DNA of 64,000 bases from Actinomadura madurae (GCF_900115095.1 NZ_FOVH01000003.1:620001-684000), one strand, 5' to 3'. Shown: positions 17,241-25,777, numbered from the stretch's first letter. Translations and numbers: made by a program. Notes: generated by a model not told the origin, from the letters alone.

Positions 17241-18860
17241 TCAGGCTCGGTCGAGGCGGAAATCGTCGAAGGTCGCCTTCGTGGCCGGCTCGTACTGCAG
17301 GCGTCCCTCACGGCCGGCGACGATGCCGGCCGTGCCGGAGCGGAAGGGCGCGTTCCTGTCCGTCGCGACCGCCACCTGCCGGCCGTCGACGAGCGCCTTG
17401 ATCTCGACACCGGCGCCGGAGTCGGTGCAGACACCGGTGACGCGTGCGCCCGACCCGGCGGTCCCGACCGGTGAGGACGACGTCGCGAGCACGGTGCCGG
17501 TCAGCTCGTCCCCCTTCCTGATCCGCATGGTCCCGTTCTGCGCGAGCAGGACGTCGTAGCGGTGGTGACCGTCGCTCCGGCAGTACACCCCGGCCTCATC
17601 GGCCGGATTCGCCGACTCGACGCGCACGGTGACGGTGATCTTCACGTTCGCGGGCGGGCCGGCCAGCGGGGCCCGCACGGTCTGGTGGTACCCCTGGCTG
17701 ATCTGGGAGATCGTGAAAGCGCCCTGCTGGTACTCCTCGTACTCGCCGTTCCCGCGGCCGGTCGCCCAGCCCGATCCCGGGTCGGAGAAGTCGTCCGCGA
17801 GCACGGAGGCGTCGCCGGACGTCCCGCCGCCGCCGTTCGGCCACAGGAAGGTGGCGAGGCCCGCGGCGAGGGCCACCGCCCCGATCCCGGCGACCAGGGC
17901 GAGGCGCAGGCGGGACCGGTACCTGCCCGGCAGGCGCCGTGTGAAGCCGTCCTTCGTGGGCTGGACGCGCGGTCCGCCGTTCGGGGCGATCTCGGGAATG
18001 GTCGTCCCCACCAGCCCCACCGTCCGCGCCGCGCGCTCGGTGTCGCTCTGCCCCGTCAGCTCCCGCAGCAGCTGCGCCGGCGTGGGACGCTCCGACGGGT
18101 CCTTGGCCAGGGCCCGGAGGACGAGCTCCCGCAAAGGGGAGCTCAGCCCGTCGATCCGAGGTTCGCCGTACACGGTCTTGTAGAGGACCTCACCGACGTT
18201 CTCGCCCGCGAAGGGGAGCTGCCCGGTCCCCGCGTAGGCCACGACGCTGCCCCAGGAGAACACGTCCGCGGCGGCGGTGATGGGCTCGTCGACCAGCCCT
18301 TCCGGCGCCATGAACGCGGGGGTGCCCATGCTCTGGCCGGCACGCGTGATGCGATGGTCGGTGCCGATCCTGCGCGCGATCCCGAAGTCGATGACCCGCG
18401 GCCCGAACGGTGACAGCAGGATGTTCTCGGGCTTGAGGTCGCGGTGGACGACGCCCGCGCCGTGGATGGCGGACAGCGCGGTCGCGATGCCCGCGGCCAG
18501 CCCCTCCAGGTCGGAACCGCTCAGCGGGCCGTAGGTGGAGATCACGTGCTCCAGGGTCGGGCCCTGAATGTATTCCGTGACCACGTAGAAAGGCTCGCCG
18601 TCCATGTTCGCGTCAAGGACCGGTGCCGTGCAGAACGGACGGACCTGGCGCGCCGCGGTCACTTCTCGCCGGAAACGTTCGCGGAAGTCGGGGGTGCCCG
18701 TCATCTCCCGGTTAATGATCTTGATGGCGACCGGACGGCCGTCCGGGGCCTCGGCGAGATGGACCGTCCCCATTCCCCCTCTCCCCAGCTCGCGGCCCAG
18801 CCGGTAAGGACCGACATAACGGCCGGGCATCGCGGTCTCGTCAGTGTCCGCCGAAGGCAT
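17241..18860 (-). CDS. Transmembrane Ser/Thr kinase with extracellular sensor domain
   Basis: 539 residues from ATG 18860 (MPSADTDE); a TTG at 18896 would add 12 residues and is less likely. The kinase domain (about 15-280) has the GRELGRGGMGTVHLAE loop, HRDLKPENILL, DFG and a GTPAFMAPE activation segment, all intact. A basic juxtamembrane linker, one helix (LALVAGIGAVALAAGLATFLW) and a ~190-residue extracellular domain follow, starting LADDFSDPGSGWATG. That domain looks like a jelly-roll/LamG-type sensor as seen in actinobacterial kinases. Convergent with the membrane protein at 15735; divergent from the small membrane protein at 19017. Confidence 0.92.
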   Translation of the reverse strand: MPSADTDETAMPGRYVGPYRLGRELGRGGMGTVHLAEAPDGRPVAIKIINREMTGTPDFRERFRREVTAARQVRPFCTAPVLDANMDGEPFYVVTEYIQGPTLEHVISTYGPLSGSDLEGLAAGIATALSAIHGAGVVHRDLKPENILLSPFGPRVIDFGIARRIGTDHRITRAGQSMGTPAFMAPEGLVDEPITAAADVFSWGSVVAYAGTGQLPFAGENVGEVLYKTVYGEPRIDGLSSPLRELVLRALAKDPSERPTPAQLLRELTGQSDTERAARTVGLVGTTIPEIAPNGGPRVQPTKDGFTRRLPGRYRSRLRLALVAGIGAVALAAGLATFLWPNGGGGTSGDASVLADDFSDPGSGWATGRGNGEYEEYQQGAFTISQISQGYHQTVRAPLAGPPANVKITVTVRVESANPADEAGVYCRSDGHHRYDVLLAQNGTMRIRKGDELTGTVLATSSSPVGTAGSGARVTGVCTDSGAGVEIKALVDGRQVAVATDRNAPFRSGTAGIVAGREGRLQYEPATKATFDDFRLDRA

Positions 18861-18981
18861 AGCGCTGACGGTAGCCAGGCCCGGAGAGTGCGGCAAGTAG
18901 CGCCGGACATGGGTCTCCAGGCCCAGGACCGGGTCCGGTGCCGAGCGGCGGGACCGGTTCCGGCCAGGTCTGTAGACCCTG

Positions 18982-19002
18982 GGTAATCACGTCCGTATTA
19001 CC
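18982..19002. promoter_or_regulatory. Dyad GGTAAT-N9-ATTACC
   Basis: A perfect 6-bp-arm inverted repeat lies 14 nt before the ATG at 19017, in the divergent region shared with the kinase gene. It overlaps the expected promoter, so it could be a repressor site. Confidence 0.4.
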
Positions 19003-19016
19003 TACCGTGCGGGGCC

Positions 19017-19448
19017 ATGCGTGCCGTGTTCTCCGCCTGGTTCACGGCGAGTCTCCTCGCCGTGATGGCCCTCCTCGCACTGAAGGCGCTTGCTCCCACG
19101 ACCGGCCAGGGCGAACCCGTGGACGAGTACGCCCAGGTTCTCCGGGTCCATCTTCCCTGGCTGCTGTTCTGCGTTCTCATGGCCGTCGCCGCCGGCAGTT
19201 ACGTGCGGGAGTGGGCCAACGGCCTCGGGAGGGTCGTCGCCGCGCTGCCCGTTCCCGTGCTCGGCAGTTTCGTGGCGGCCTCCCTCGGCATCCCGTTCTC
19301 CGACACCGCGGTCGGAGTGGTGCTGCATCTGATCGAGGCGTCGCTCGGCGTCGTTCTCGGACTGGCGCTCTCCAAGACGCTTTCCCAGCGCTGGGCCGCG
19401 GAGACCGTCACCACCAGAGAACGGGGCACATGGCGGAAGAACCGCTGA
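19017..19448 (+). CDS. Four-helix membrane protein, accessory locus family, copy 1
   Basis: 143 residues with four hydrophobic helices: an N-terminal one, a pair separated by a short Arg/Glu loop, and one near the C-terminus. The second helix region (LRVHLPWLLFCVLMAVAAGSYVRE) aligns with VRLDLPWVLISIAMVVAAGAVQRD at 27782 and the matching stretch at 30217, so the three are paralogues. A C-terminal basic tail is probably cytoplasmic. No known family recognised. It precedes the pilin-peptidase fusion gene; the paralogues follow other fusion genes. It could be an immunity, anchoring or assembly partner (inference). Confidence 0.8.
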   Translation: MRAVFSAWFTASLLAVMALLALKALAPTTGQGEPVDEYAQVLRVHLPWLLFCVLMAVAAGSYVREWANGLGRVVAALPVPVLGSFVAASLGIPFSDTAVGVVLHLIEASLGVVLGLALSKTLSQRWAAETVTTRERGTWRKNR

Positions 19449-19492
19449 ACGCGGGGGACCGGCATGCGCGCCCGGGGACAAGGAAGTGAGCG

Positions 19493-19510
19493 TTGGGTCG
19501 TAGGACCCTG
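19493..19510. promoter_or_regulatory. Tad-locus palindrome, copy 4
   Basis: TTGGGTC-GTAG-GACCCTG, a fully symmetric exact match, 133 nt before the start of the pilin-peptidase fusion. Confidence 0.65.
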
Positions 19511-19643
19511 TCTCCTGGTCCCGAGTGCCCATTTTCTTCCGGATGTCGGGGTGAGGGACCCAAACTGACGTGGCCCGATTTTAGGACCGGCAAGGGACCT
19601 GAGACTCTGGAGAGGACTCCGGCCGCCGCCCTAATTTCGGGGC

Positions 19644-20546
19644 ATGTTGATCGAGCGTTCACGAGCGTTGCCGAATTCCCGTGCGGATCGGGAGCGGGGC
19701 GCGAGCAGCCTGGAATACGGCGCCCTGATCGTGGTCGCCGCCCTCGTGGTGGGCGTGCTGGGGACGCTCGTCAGCACCAAGGTCGAGGGGCATGTCAGCA
19801 ACGCGATCTGCGACCTCTTCCAGGCGCAGTGCACCGACACGCAGCAGCGGACGTCCGCGGACGGCGACGGCCCCGGCCCGGAGCCGAGCCCGAGCCCCGG
19901 CCCGCCCGTCCCGCAGCCACCGCCTCCGAAGCCGTCCAAGGAGCAGACCGAGACCGAGTCCGTCCTGAACGAGACTCAGCTCGGCCGGGACGCCCTGAAA
20001 TGGGTGAAGGACCACGGTGTGCGGGTCGTCTACCGGGCGGGCGGCGGGTCCTACTACGACGGTGACGCCAACGTCTTCTACGTCGACACGAACCAGACCC
20101 CCGAAGAACGGGCCAACACGTTCGTGCACGAGGTCAACCACGCCGAGCACCGCGACGATCCCGACATCGACGATCTCAGCCGCGAGGACTTCATCGACAA
20201 GTCCATCGACGAGGAGACCGAGGGCACGGTCGAGGCGATCCAGAACAACCAGCAGCTCCAGAGGAACCGCGGCGGGAACTCACCGGACACCTTGCTGCAG
20301 CAGGAGTACGAGGATGCGTACAACGACGCCGTCAGGCGCGAGAACGCGGCGCGTGCGAAGGCGCAGCGACCGCCGCTGGACGCCGCCGGCGAGAAGGCGG
20401 TCGGGGAGAAGGCAGGGCGTGAGAGAGTGAAGCAGGCGTTCGTGAATGGAGAAGTCGTCTCGTCCGTGGACGGAAACAAGTACGCCGACAACTATGGGAA
20501 GGCATGGGATGACGCGCACGACTGCTTCCTGTGGATCTTCTGCTGA
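19644..20546 (+). CDS. Flp-pilin leader fused to a putative zinc metallopeptidase domain
   Basis: 300 residues. Residues 1-55 are a Flp pilin: leader ending RERG, then ASSLEYGALIVVAALVVGV with E5/Y6 of the class III site. C56 and C63 form the C-x-L-F-x3-C pair shared by the fusions here. A Pro-rich linker (77-98) leads to a ~200-residue domain with HEVNH at 162-166, a perfect HExxH zincin motif in the context NTFVHEVNHAEH, and downstream acidic residues (DEETEG, 189-194) that could give the third ligand. It ends with CFLWIFC. This resembles putative metallopeptidase domains of actinobacterial polymorphic toxins. It overlaps the next lipoprotein gene by 38 nt. Activity is inferred. Confidence 0.85.
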   Translation: MLIERSRALPNSRADRERGASSLEYGALIVVAALVVGVLGTLVSTKVEGHVSNAICDLFQAQCTDTQQRTSADGDGPGPEPSPSPGPPVPQPPPPKPSKEQTETESVLNETQLGRDALKWVKDHGVRVVYRAGGGSYYDGDANVFYVDTNQTPEERANTFVHEVNHAEHRDDPDIDDLSREDFIDKSIDEETEGTVEAIQNNQQLQRNRGGNSPDTLLQQEYEDAYNDAVRRENAARAKAQRPPLDAAGEKAVGEKAGRERVKQAFVNGEVVSSVDGNKYADNYGKAWDDAHDCFLWIFC

Positions 20547-21282
20547 GCGGCGCCGTCCAGGCCGTCGCGCCGTGAGCGTGACGCTGGCGCTCCCGGCTCT
20601 GCTGCTGGCCCTGCTCCTCACCGGGTGCGGGTCCGGAGGCGACGCGGGAGCCGGGGGAACCAAGCCGAACACGCGCCCGGACGAGCGGCTCCGCCAGACC
20701 ATCAGCAAGGGGCTGGTCGCCGCCGGCCGGCAGGAGGAGGCGCGGATCGTCGCGCTGAGCGGCAGCCGGCTGACGCCGGTCACCGCGCCGTTCCTGCGGA
20801 CGTGGAAGATCTACCGCGTGGACTACCGCCAGTCCCCCCACCCGGTGCTGCTCCACGTGGCCACGGGCGGCGGCCGGGTCGAGCTGCTGACCGGCGCCCC
20901 GAGCGCGTTCGGCAAGGTGACCGCGGCCGACGGCACGACCGTCGGGGACGCGGCCACGGCGGCGGCGCTCGCGCGCACCTATGTGGAGACGACCCGTCCC
21001 GGCGGCGTCCTCACGTACGTGGTCGGACGGGTGGAGGACATCAGGTTCCGCCCCGGCATCACCGGCGCCGCCGCGAAGCACCGCGACGAGATCGTCAGCC
21101 GGTACCGTTCGCGCATCAAGGCGCCGGCGGCCGTCGCCGCGGGCGAGGACTTCACCGCGACCGTGTACGTGGTCAAGGACAAGGAACTGCAGAAGCACGA
21201 CATCAAGGTCTCCGCGTCCGGGGCCATCGACGACGGCGTGGACACGCTCGTGCCGGATCTCCCCGTCCCCTACACCCTCTGA
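20509..21282 (+). CDS. Lipoprotein partner of the pilin-peptidase fusion
   Basis: 257 residues from ATG 20509, chosen because GGGAAGG lies a few nt upstream; it overlaps the peptidase gene by 38 nt. Basic N-region, hydrophobic stretch and lipobox LTGC (C40). The mature part (~217 residues) has no known family; it is a mixed alpha/beta sequence with a TVYVVKDKELQKHDIKVS strand near the end. An envelope-anchored protein encoded so tightly with a secreted peptidase could be its inhibitor/immunity protein or a docking partner (inference). Confidence 0.8.
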   Translation: MTRTTASCGSSAERRRPGRRAVSVTLALPALLLALLLTGCGSGGDAGAGGTKPNTRPDERLRQTISKGLVAAGRQEEARIVALSGSRLTPVTAPFLRTWKIYRVDYRQSPHPVLLHVATGGGRVELLTGAPSAFGKVTAADGTTVGDAATAAALARTYVETTRPGGVLTYVVGRVEDIRFRPGITGAAAKHRDEIVSRYRSRIKAPAAVAAGEDFTATVYVVKDKELQKHDIKVSASGAIDDGVDTLVPDLPVPYTL

Positions 21283-21328
21283 CGGCCGCCGGTGTACACA
21301 GGGCGCCGTCAGAGGGTGTAGGGGACGG
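21263..21328 (+). terminator. 24-bp perfect hairpin spanning the lipoprotein stop codon
   Basis: Arms at 21263-21286 and 21305-21328 are perfect complements with an 18-nt loop. The left arm contains the last codons and TGA of the lipoprotein gene. There is no T-run, so it may be an mRNA-stabilising or attenuating stem rather than a classic terminator. Confidence 0.6.
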
Positions 21329-21346
21329 TCTGCGGAGGGTGCTGCT

Positions 21347-21763
21347 GTGTTGGAGGCGTTCGCGGTCGTCGCCGCGGTGGCGTTCATGCTCGGCTGGCTG
21401 GAGACCCTGGCGGCGCTGGCGCGGATGCTGCGCACCCGCGCCTGGCCCGTGACGACGTGCACCGCCCTGGAGATCAGGGAGAAGGACCACTACGAGGACG
21501 GGACGCGGCACACCCTGTACTCACCGGTCGTGGAGTTCACCACTCACGACGGCCGCCACGTTCGGGACGTCCTCGGTGACTGGTCGACCGGGCTGATTCT
21601 CAAGATCGGGGAATCGGCGCGGCTGAGGTACAACCCGGCGCGGCCCGAGCAGTTCCGGCTGACCGGATTCGGTCGCAGCGGTCTGAGCACGAGGTTGTTC
21701 ATCCTGTTCTTCGCGCCCACCGCCGCCTGCCTTATTCTCTGGTGGTTCGTCTTGAGGCCCTAA
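21347..21763 (+). CDS. DUF3592-like membrane protein, copy 1
   Basis: 138 residues from a GTG start with GGAGGG about 7 nt before. N-terminal helix, a central beta-rich segment (YSPVVEFTTHDGRHVRDV...GESARLRYNPARPEQFRL) and a C-terminal helix. This helix-beta-helix layout with a YNP-type turn matches DUF3592 proteins, small membrane proteins of unknown function often seen near toxin/immunity loci. A second member lies at 28183. It sits between the lipoprotein and the next pilin fusion. Confidence 0.75.
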   Translation: MLEAFAVVAAVAFMLGWLETLAALARMLRTRAWPVTTCTALEIREKDHYEDGTRHTLYSPVVEFTTHDGRHVRDVLGDWSTGLILKIGESARLRYNPARPEQFRLTGFGRSGLSTRLFILFFAPTAACLILWWFVLRP

Positions 21764-21770
21764 GACCCTA
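21753..21770. promoter_or_regulatory. Tad-locus palindrome, copy 5 (one mismatch)
   Basis: Core AGGCC-CTAA-GACCC at 21755-21768, one mismatch in the first base. It overlaps the DUF3592 stop and lies 37 nt before the next pilin-fusion start. Confidence 0.5.
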
Positions 21771-21805
21771 TCGCGGGGTGGCGGTGACCATTACGGTGCC
21801 GAACC

Positions 21806-23386
21806 ATGACACGCCCCTTAACTCGCAGGCGTCACGACCGTGGAGCCTCGGGACTCGAATACGGCGCGGTGATCGCCGTCGGGGCCCTTGTCGTCGCCGT
21901 CCTCGCGTACGCCGTCTCCGGATCGTTCCGTGCGAACGTCGAGCCCGCCCTCTGCCGTCTTTTCGGCGGGGAATGCAAGGCGCAGCAGCCGACCGCGAGG
22001 CCGCTCGACTGGACGAAATGCAATATCAACGACGCCAACCGTTCCATGGGATTCAACGCCGCGTTCCGCGGGATCAGGGGCGACCTCGCGGGCAAGGACC
22101 AGATCGTCACCCAGGTGAATCCGGCCACGGGAGAGAAGAGCGCGCAGGTCACGCTCACCGGCAAGGGCGGTCTCGGTGTGGAGACGGGTGACCGGACGGA
22201 CGTCGGCAAGCTCGGCGGGCTGAACGACAAGCTGAAGGCCGGCAAGAACGGCAAGATCGACGTGTCCGCCTTCGCCGGCATGAACACCGAGCTCGGCTTC
22301 CGGTACGACTTCAACGAGTCCGAGGGCGGCGACCCGTACGGGCGCGCCCAGCGCTTCCTCGACACACGGCGCGGACCGACGTGGAAGCGGGTGCTGAGCG
22401 GTCTCGGCGGGACCCAGGGCGAGGCGCTGGAGAACGGCGCGGCCACGGCGGTGAACGGCATCCGGCGAGGCTGGAACTGGCTGCGCGGCAAGGACTCGCC
22501 CGAGCTCGACAAGGAGGGGCTGACGCCGACGGCGGTCACCTTCCGCGTCGGCGGCGAGGCGTCCGCCGGTGGGAAGTGGAGCGGCAAGAAGGGGCTCGAC
22601 GACAAGGACCCCGGCAGGCCGAAGGCGGATCTCGGCCTGGACGCCGGCGGTGAGGGCAAGGCGACCGCGGCCGGCGACGTCACCATCGTCGTGGACGACA
22701 AGAAGGCTCCGCAGAACAACGGCATGCGGATCTTCACCCAGAAGTTCACCGCCGACGCCAGCGGAAAGATCCAGGGCGGCATCGACCTGAAGCGCATGCT
22801 TCCCAGCACGTGGGCCGGCGGCCCCAAGACCGCCCTGGAGGGCGGCGTCGGCATCGCCGGCACCCAGACGGTGATCTTCGACAGGAACGGCAACCCGGTG
22901 CGGTTCATCATCCAGCTCGACAAGGAATGGAAGGGCGGCGGGTCCGTCACTCTGGGCGGCGACCGCAAGGAGAACCAGGGCATCACCGGGAAGGGAAAGT
23001 CGACCGTCGGGCACAAGACGAGCGATCTGTACAGCCTGGACCTCACCCAGCCGGAGAACCGCGCGGCCTTCGACCGGCTCTTCATGACGGTCGGCGGCAT
23101 GGCCGCGGTGCCCAGAATCCAGCACCCGGAGCATTTGGGCCAGGCCCTCGACCAGTACGGCCGGGCGTTCCAGCGGCACGGCCAGCTCGCCCATTTCGAG
23201 TACGACACCAGCGGGAACACCATCGAGGGATCGGGTGCCAACGGCGAGAAAGGCATCAAACGCAAGGGGTTCGGCGTCGGACTGAACAACGAGCAGACGT
23301 GGGCCAAATACCGTTCCGGCCGGTACTTCGACAACCAGGCGCCGCAGGCGGGTTGGCAGGCGCTCGCGAACTGCCCGCAGGGCTGA
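21806..23386 (+). CDS. Flp-pilin leader fused to a large unknown extracytoplasmic domain
   Basis: 526 residues. Leader MTRPLTRRRHDRG, then ASGLEYGAVIAVGALVVAV with the class III cleavage context, C50 and C57 as C-R-L-F-G-G-E-C, and ~465 residues outside the membrane. The body is Gly/Lys/Asp-rich and seems to be beta-hairpin repeats (ASAGGKWSGKKG; GEGKATAAGDVTIVVDD; TQTVIFDRNGNPVRFIIQL), resembling the layout at 25812 and 28770 (TYDKNG...ITWxTxQ) though diverged. The C-terminus carries one Cys (LANCPQG). No enzyme motif found. It is followed 14 nt later by a lipoprotein and then a membrane protein, the same cassette order as at 25812. Confidence 0.85.
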   Translation: MTRPLTRRRHDRGASGLEYGAVIAVGALVVAVLAYAVSGSFRANVEPALCRLFGGECKAQQPTARPLDWTKCNINDANRSMGFNAAFRGIRGDLAGKDQIVTQVNPATGEKSAQVTLTGKGGLGVETGDRTDVGKLGGLNDKLKAGKNGKIDVSAFAGMNTELGFRYDFNESEGGDPYGRAQRFLDTRRGPTWKRVLSGLGGTQGEALENGAATAVNGIRRGWNWLRGKDSPELDKEGLTPTAVTFRVGGEASAGGKWSGKKGLDDKDPGRPKADLGLDAGGEGKATAAGDVTIVVDDKKAPQNNGMRIFTQKFTADASGKIQGGIDLKRMLPSTWAGGPKTALEGGVGIAGTQTVIFDRNGNPVRFIIQLDKEWKGGGSVTLGGDRKENQGITGKGKSTVGHKTSDLYSLDLTQPENRAAFDRLFMTVGGMAAVPRIQHPEHLGQALDQYGRAFQRHGQLAHFEYDTSGNTIEGSGANGEKGIKRKGFGVGLNNEQTWAKYRSGRYFDNQAPQAGWQALANCPQG

Positions 23387-23400
23387 TCCGGGGAGGCTGA

Positions 23401-24000
23401 ATGAACACCGGCAAGAGGCGTCCGGCGGTGTCCGCCCTGGCCCTTCTGGCGACCGTCCTGCTGGCGGCGGGCTGCGGCGGGCAAGGCGAGTCGAAGGGCG
23501 GCGAGCCGGGAGGCGCCAGGGCCTCCGCCGCGCGAAGCGCGCAGGCCGGATCGGTGACGGTCGCGACGCTGTCGTTCGTGCCTCCCGACAAGATGGTCCG
23601 CATCGAGCCGACGGAACAGGATGTCGTCCTGGAGATGTCGCTCGGGGGAGCGACGGACGCTCCCGGGCAGGACGTTCCGCCTCCCGGCGTCCAGGTCTTC
23701 CAGGGCGGGCGCGATCTCGCCAACGTGAGCGTCCGGGTGGGCCTGATCGAGGCGAGGCTCAAGGCCGACGCGCCGGACGCCCAGGTGACCAAGCGCGTGG
23801 TGAAGGTTCCCGGGGCGGCCGAGGCGGCGGTGATGGAGACGGTCTACCCGTCGGTCGCCGCCAGGCAGCTCGACCTGGTCATCGGGACGGCGGCGGGGCC
23901 GCAGTACGACGTCCGGTACGGGGGGCTGCGGTCCGCCTTCGACCAGGCGGGCGCGCAGCGGATCGTCTCGTCCGCCAGGATCTCCGGGGGCGGCTCGTGA
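23401..24000 (+). CDS. Lipoprotein of the second pilin-fusion cassette
   Basis: 199 residues. Basic start, hydrophobic core and lipobox LAAGC (C25). The mature domain (~170 residues) is unrecognised; it contains VTVATLSFVPPDKMVRIEP and a C-terminal DQAGAQRIVSSARI stretch reminiscent of small envelope lipoproteins. It lies 14 nt after the fusion gene, and its TGA overlaps the GTG of the membrane protein, so the three are translationally coupled. Possible anchor or protective partner of the fusion protein. Confidence 0.8.
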   Translation: MNTGKRRPAVSALALLATVLLAAGCGGQGESKGGEPGGARASAARSAQAGSVTVATLSFVPPDKMVRIEPTEQDVVLEMSLGGATDAPGQDVPPPGVQVFQGGRDLANVSVRVGLIEARLKADAPDAQVTKRVVKVPGAAEAAVMETVYPSVAARQLDLVIGTAAGPQYDVRYGGLRSAFDQAGAQRIVSSARISGGGS

Positions 24001-24431
24001 TCCCCGTGAAGGCGGTCCTGGCCGGAGTCGCGGCGACCTTTCTCGGGACGATGCTGCTGATCGTCGTCCTCGGGTTCGCGCAGGAGCCGGAGGCGGAGCC
24101 CGGGCCCGTCCTGACCGGGCTCTCGTGGCTTCTCGGAACCGTCGTCCGGGCGGGCGGCGGTTACGTCGCCGCGAGGATGAGCGTCCGGACCGGCGACCGG
24201 GCCCGGGTGGCCGGCGCGGGCGCGATCGCCGGCGCCGTCGGCTACGCGGTCTTCCTCGCGCTGATGGTCACGCTCGCCGCGCTCGGCGGGGACCCCGGCC
24301 TCAGCGTCGGGGACGCGCTCGGCCTGCCGGTGTGGACGGCTCAGGCCGCGCTCGGCGGCGCCCTCGCCATGGCGCTGCACCGGGGGCGCATCGCGGCGGA
24401 GGCCCGGACCTCGTCCTGGGCCTACGGGTGA
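23997..24431 (+). CDS. Four-helix membrane protein of the second cassette
   Basis: 144 residues; the GTG start overlaps the lipoprotein stop (GTGA). About four hydrophobic helices, Gly/Ala-rich, with a basic loop (RMSVRTGDRARVAG) after the second. Gene order and size match the four-helix proteins at 19017, 27782 and 30217, but sequence similarity is weak, so it may be a distant member or an analogue. No known family recognised. Confidence 0.75.
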   Translation: MIPVKAVLAGVAATFLGTMLLIVVLGFAQEPEAEPGPVLTGLSWLLGTVVRAGGGYVAARMSVRTGDRARVAGAGAIAGAVGYAVFLALMVTLAALGGDPGLSVGDALGLPVWTAQAALGGALAMALHRGRIAAEARTSSWAYG

Positions 24432-24444
24432 CGGCCATTTCTCA

Positions 24445-24462
24445 TTGGGCCTCAGGGCCCTG
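24445..24462. promoter_or_regulatory. Tad-locus palindrome, copy 6
   Basis: TTGGGCC-TCAG-GGCCCTG, exact match, 66 nt before the NlpC/P60 fusion start. Confidence 0.65.
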
Positions 24463-24528
24463 TCGCCCGTTTAACGTGATCATTAAGATCTTTCGGGAAT
24501 TCGCCGATCTCGGGGTGATGGGGCGCAG

Positions 24529-25731
24529 ATGCTGCGACGGATCAGATCCGCTGGCAGGCCGGGGAACGACGCGGGGGTCGCCACCTCGGTCCTGGTCATG
24601 GGCATGGCCGTGGCCCTCGCCGCGGGATTCCTGGCCTTCGGGCGCATCGCGCAGGCCGGGGACATGCGGAACCAGGCGCAGATCGGCGCGGACGCGGCGG
24701 CGCTCGGAACCCTCGCTCCCCTGCGCGACCAGGCCGTCGACATGCTGCTCCAGGGCATCGAACCCTCGGCCGCGGGCTACTGGCTGGTCGGGGCTCCTCC
24801 CAAGAGCGCGGCGGAGAAGTACGCGGACGAGAACGACGTCCACACGACCGATGTCCGGCTGAGCGGCACGCTCGGCAATACCGCCATGGTGAAGGTCGCC
24901 ACCGACCGGTGCCAGCTCAAGAACAAGGACGAGCTGACCGAGAAGGAGAAGGACGACCTCCGGCACAAGCGCAACTTGTGCACGGACTCACGGGGGAAGA
25001 AGGGCATCGGGCGCTCGGGAACGGCCCAGGCGATCGCGAAGATGTTCGCGCCCGATTGCGAGTACATCGCCGCACCTCCCACCAGCCCGGAGGACACCGG
25101 CATCGGCGGGATCGCGAAGGTCATCTGCGACGGCAATGTCCAGGCCTTCCCCAACGGGAACCGGGAACGGGTCACCAAGCTGTTCAAGATCCGCTTGGTC
25201 GACGACGAGGACCCGATCGAGTACAACGGCCTGCCGAACGGGCTCGGGCCGTCCGGCGGCGGCGGGGTCGTCGCGTCCAAGTGCGCCAAGACCGGCGACA
25301 AGCCGGCCGAGAACCTCAGCTTCGGCGGCGCCGTCGTCGCCTGGGCGCTGTGCTGGCTCGGCACCCCGTACGCCTGGGGCGGCGGCAACACCAGCGGTCC
25401 CACGCGCGGTATCTGCTGTTCCCCAGGCGGTTATGACGGACGCCTGTACTTCGGCTTCGACTGCAGCGGACTCACGCTGTACGCCGTCTACCAGGCGTCC
25501 AAGGGACGGATCGCGCTGGGCCACTACACCGGGAACCAGGTCGCGGACCCGCGCGGGGTGCCCGTGCCGACGAACGCGCTCCAGGCGGGCGACCTTCTCT
25601 TCTTCGGCTCACCGCCCCATCACGTCGCCATCTATTACGGCGACGGCAAGATGGTCGAGGCACCGCAGACCGGCGACGTGGTCAAGATCTCGCCGCTGCG
25701 CTCCGTCACATCCGCCCGCAGATTCGGCTGA
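24529..25731 (+). CDS. TadG-like pseudopilin anchor fused to an NlpC/P60 peptidase
   Basis: 400 residues. The N-terminus (RPGNDAGVATSVLVMGMAVALAAGFLAFG) is a TadE/TadG-like signal-anchor followed by the AQIGADAAALG segment typical of Flp-pilus TadG-like proteins. A Cys-rich middle (C128, C151, C177, C200, C252) leads to an NlpC/P60 domain from ~265: GTPYAWGG, catalytic C312 in FDCSGL, H365 in HHVAIYY and GDLLFFG. NlpC/P60 enzymes cut peptidoglycan cross-links. Fusion to a pilus-type anchor suggests a hydrolase that opens the wall for the pilus or acts on neighbours. It has its own palindrome and stands as a single gene. Start ATG 24529. Confidence 0.88.
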   Translation: MLRRIRSAGRPGNDAGVATSVLVMGMAVALAAGFLAFGRIAQAGDMRNQAQIGADAAALGTLAPLRDQAVDMLLQGIEPSAAGYWLVGAPPKSAAEKYADENDVHTTDVRLSGTLGNTAMVKVATDRCQLKNKDELTEKEKDDLRHKRNLCTDSRGKKGIGRSGTAQAIAKMFAPDCEYIAAPPTSPEDTGIGGIAKVICDGNVQAFPNGNRERVTKLFKIRLVDDEDPIEYNGLPNGLGPSGGGGVVASKCAKTGDKPAENLSFGGAVVAWALCWLGTPYAWGGGNTSGPTRGICCSPGGYDGRLYFGFDCSGLTLYAVYQASKGRIALGHYTGNQVADPRGVPVPTNALQAGDLLFFGSPPHHVAIYYGDGKMVEAPQTGDVVKISPLRSVTSARRFG

Positions 25732-25759
25732 GGGGCCCGTTCGCTTTTCGGGTCCCCCT

Positions 25760-25777
25760 CTGGGCCTGGGGGCCCTG
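25760..25777. promoter_or_regulatory. Tad-locus palindrome, copy 7
   Basis: CTGGGCC-TGGG-GGCCCTG, exact match, 34 nt before the next pilin-fusion start. Confidence 0.65.

Noticed and set aside
25748..25757. Further GGGTC-type half site near palindrome copy 7
   Set aside because: No GRCCC arm at four bases spacing, so not counted as a motif copy.
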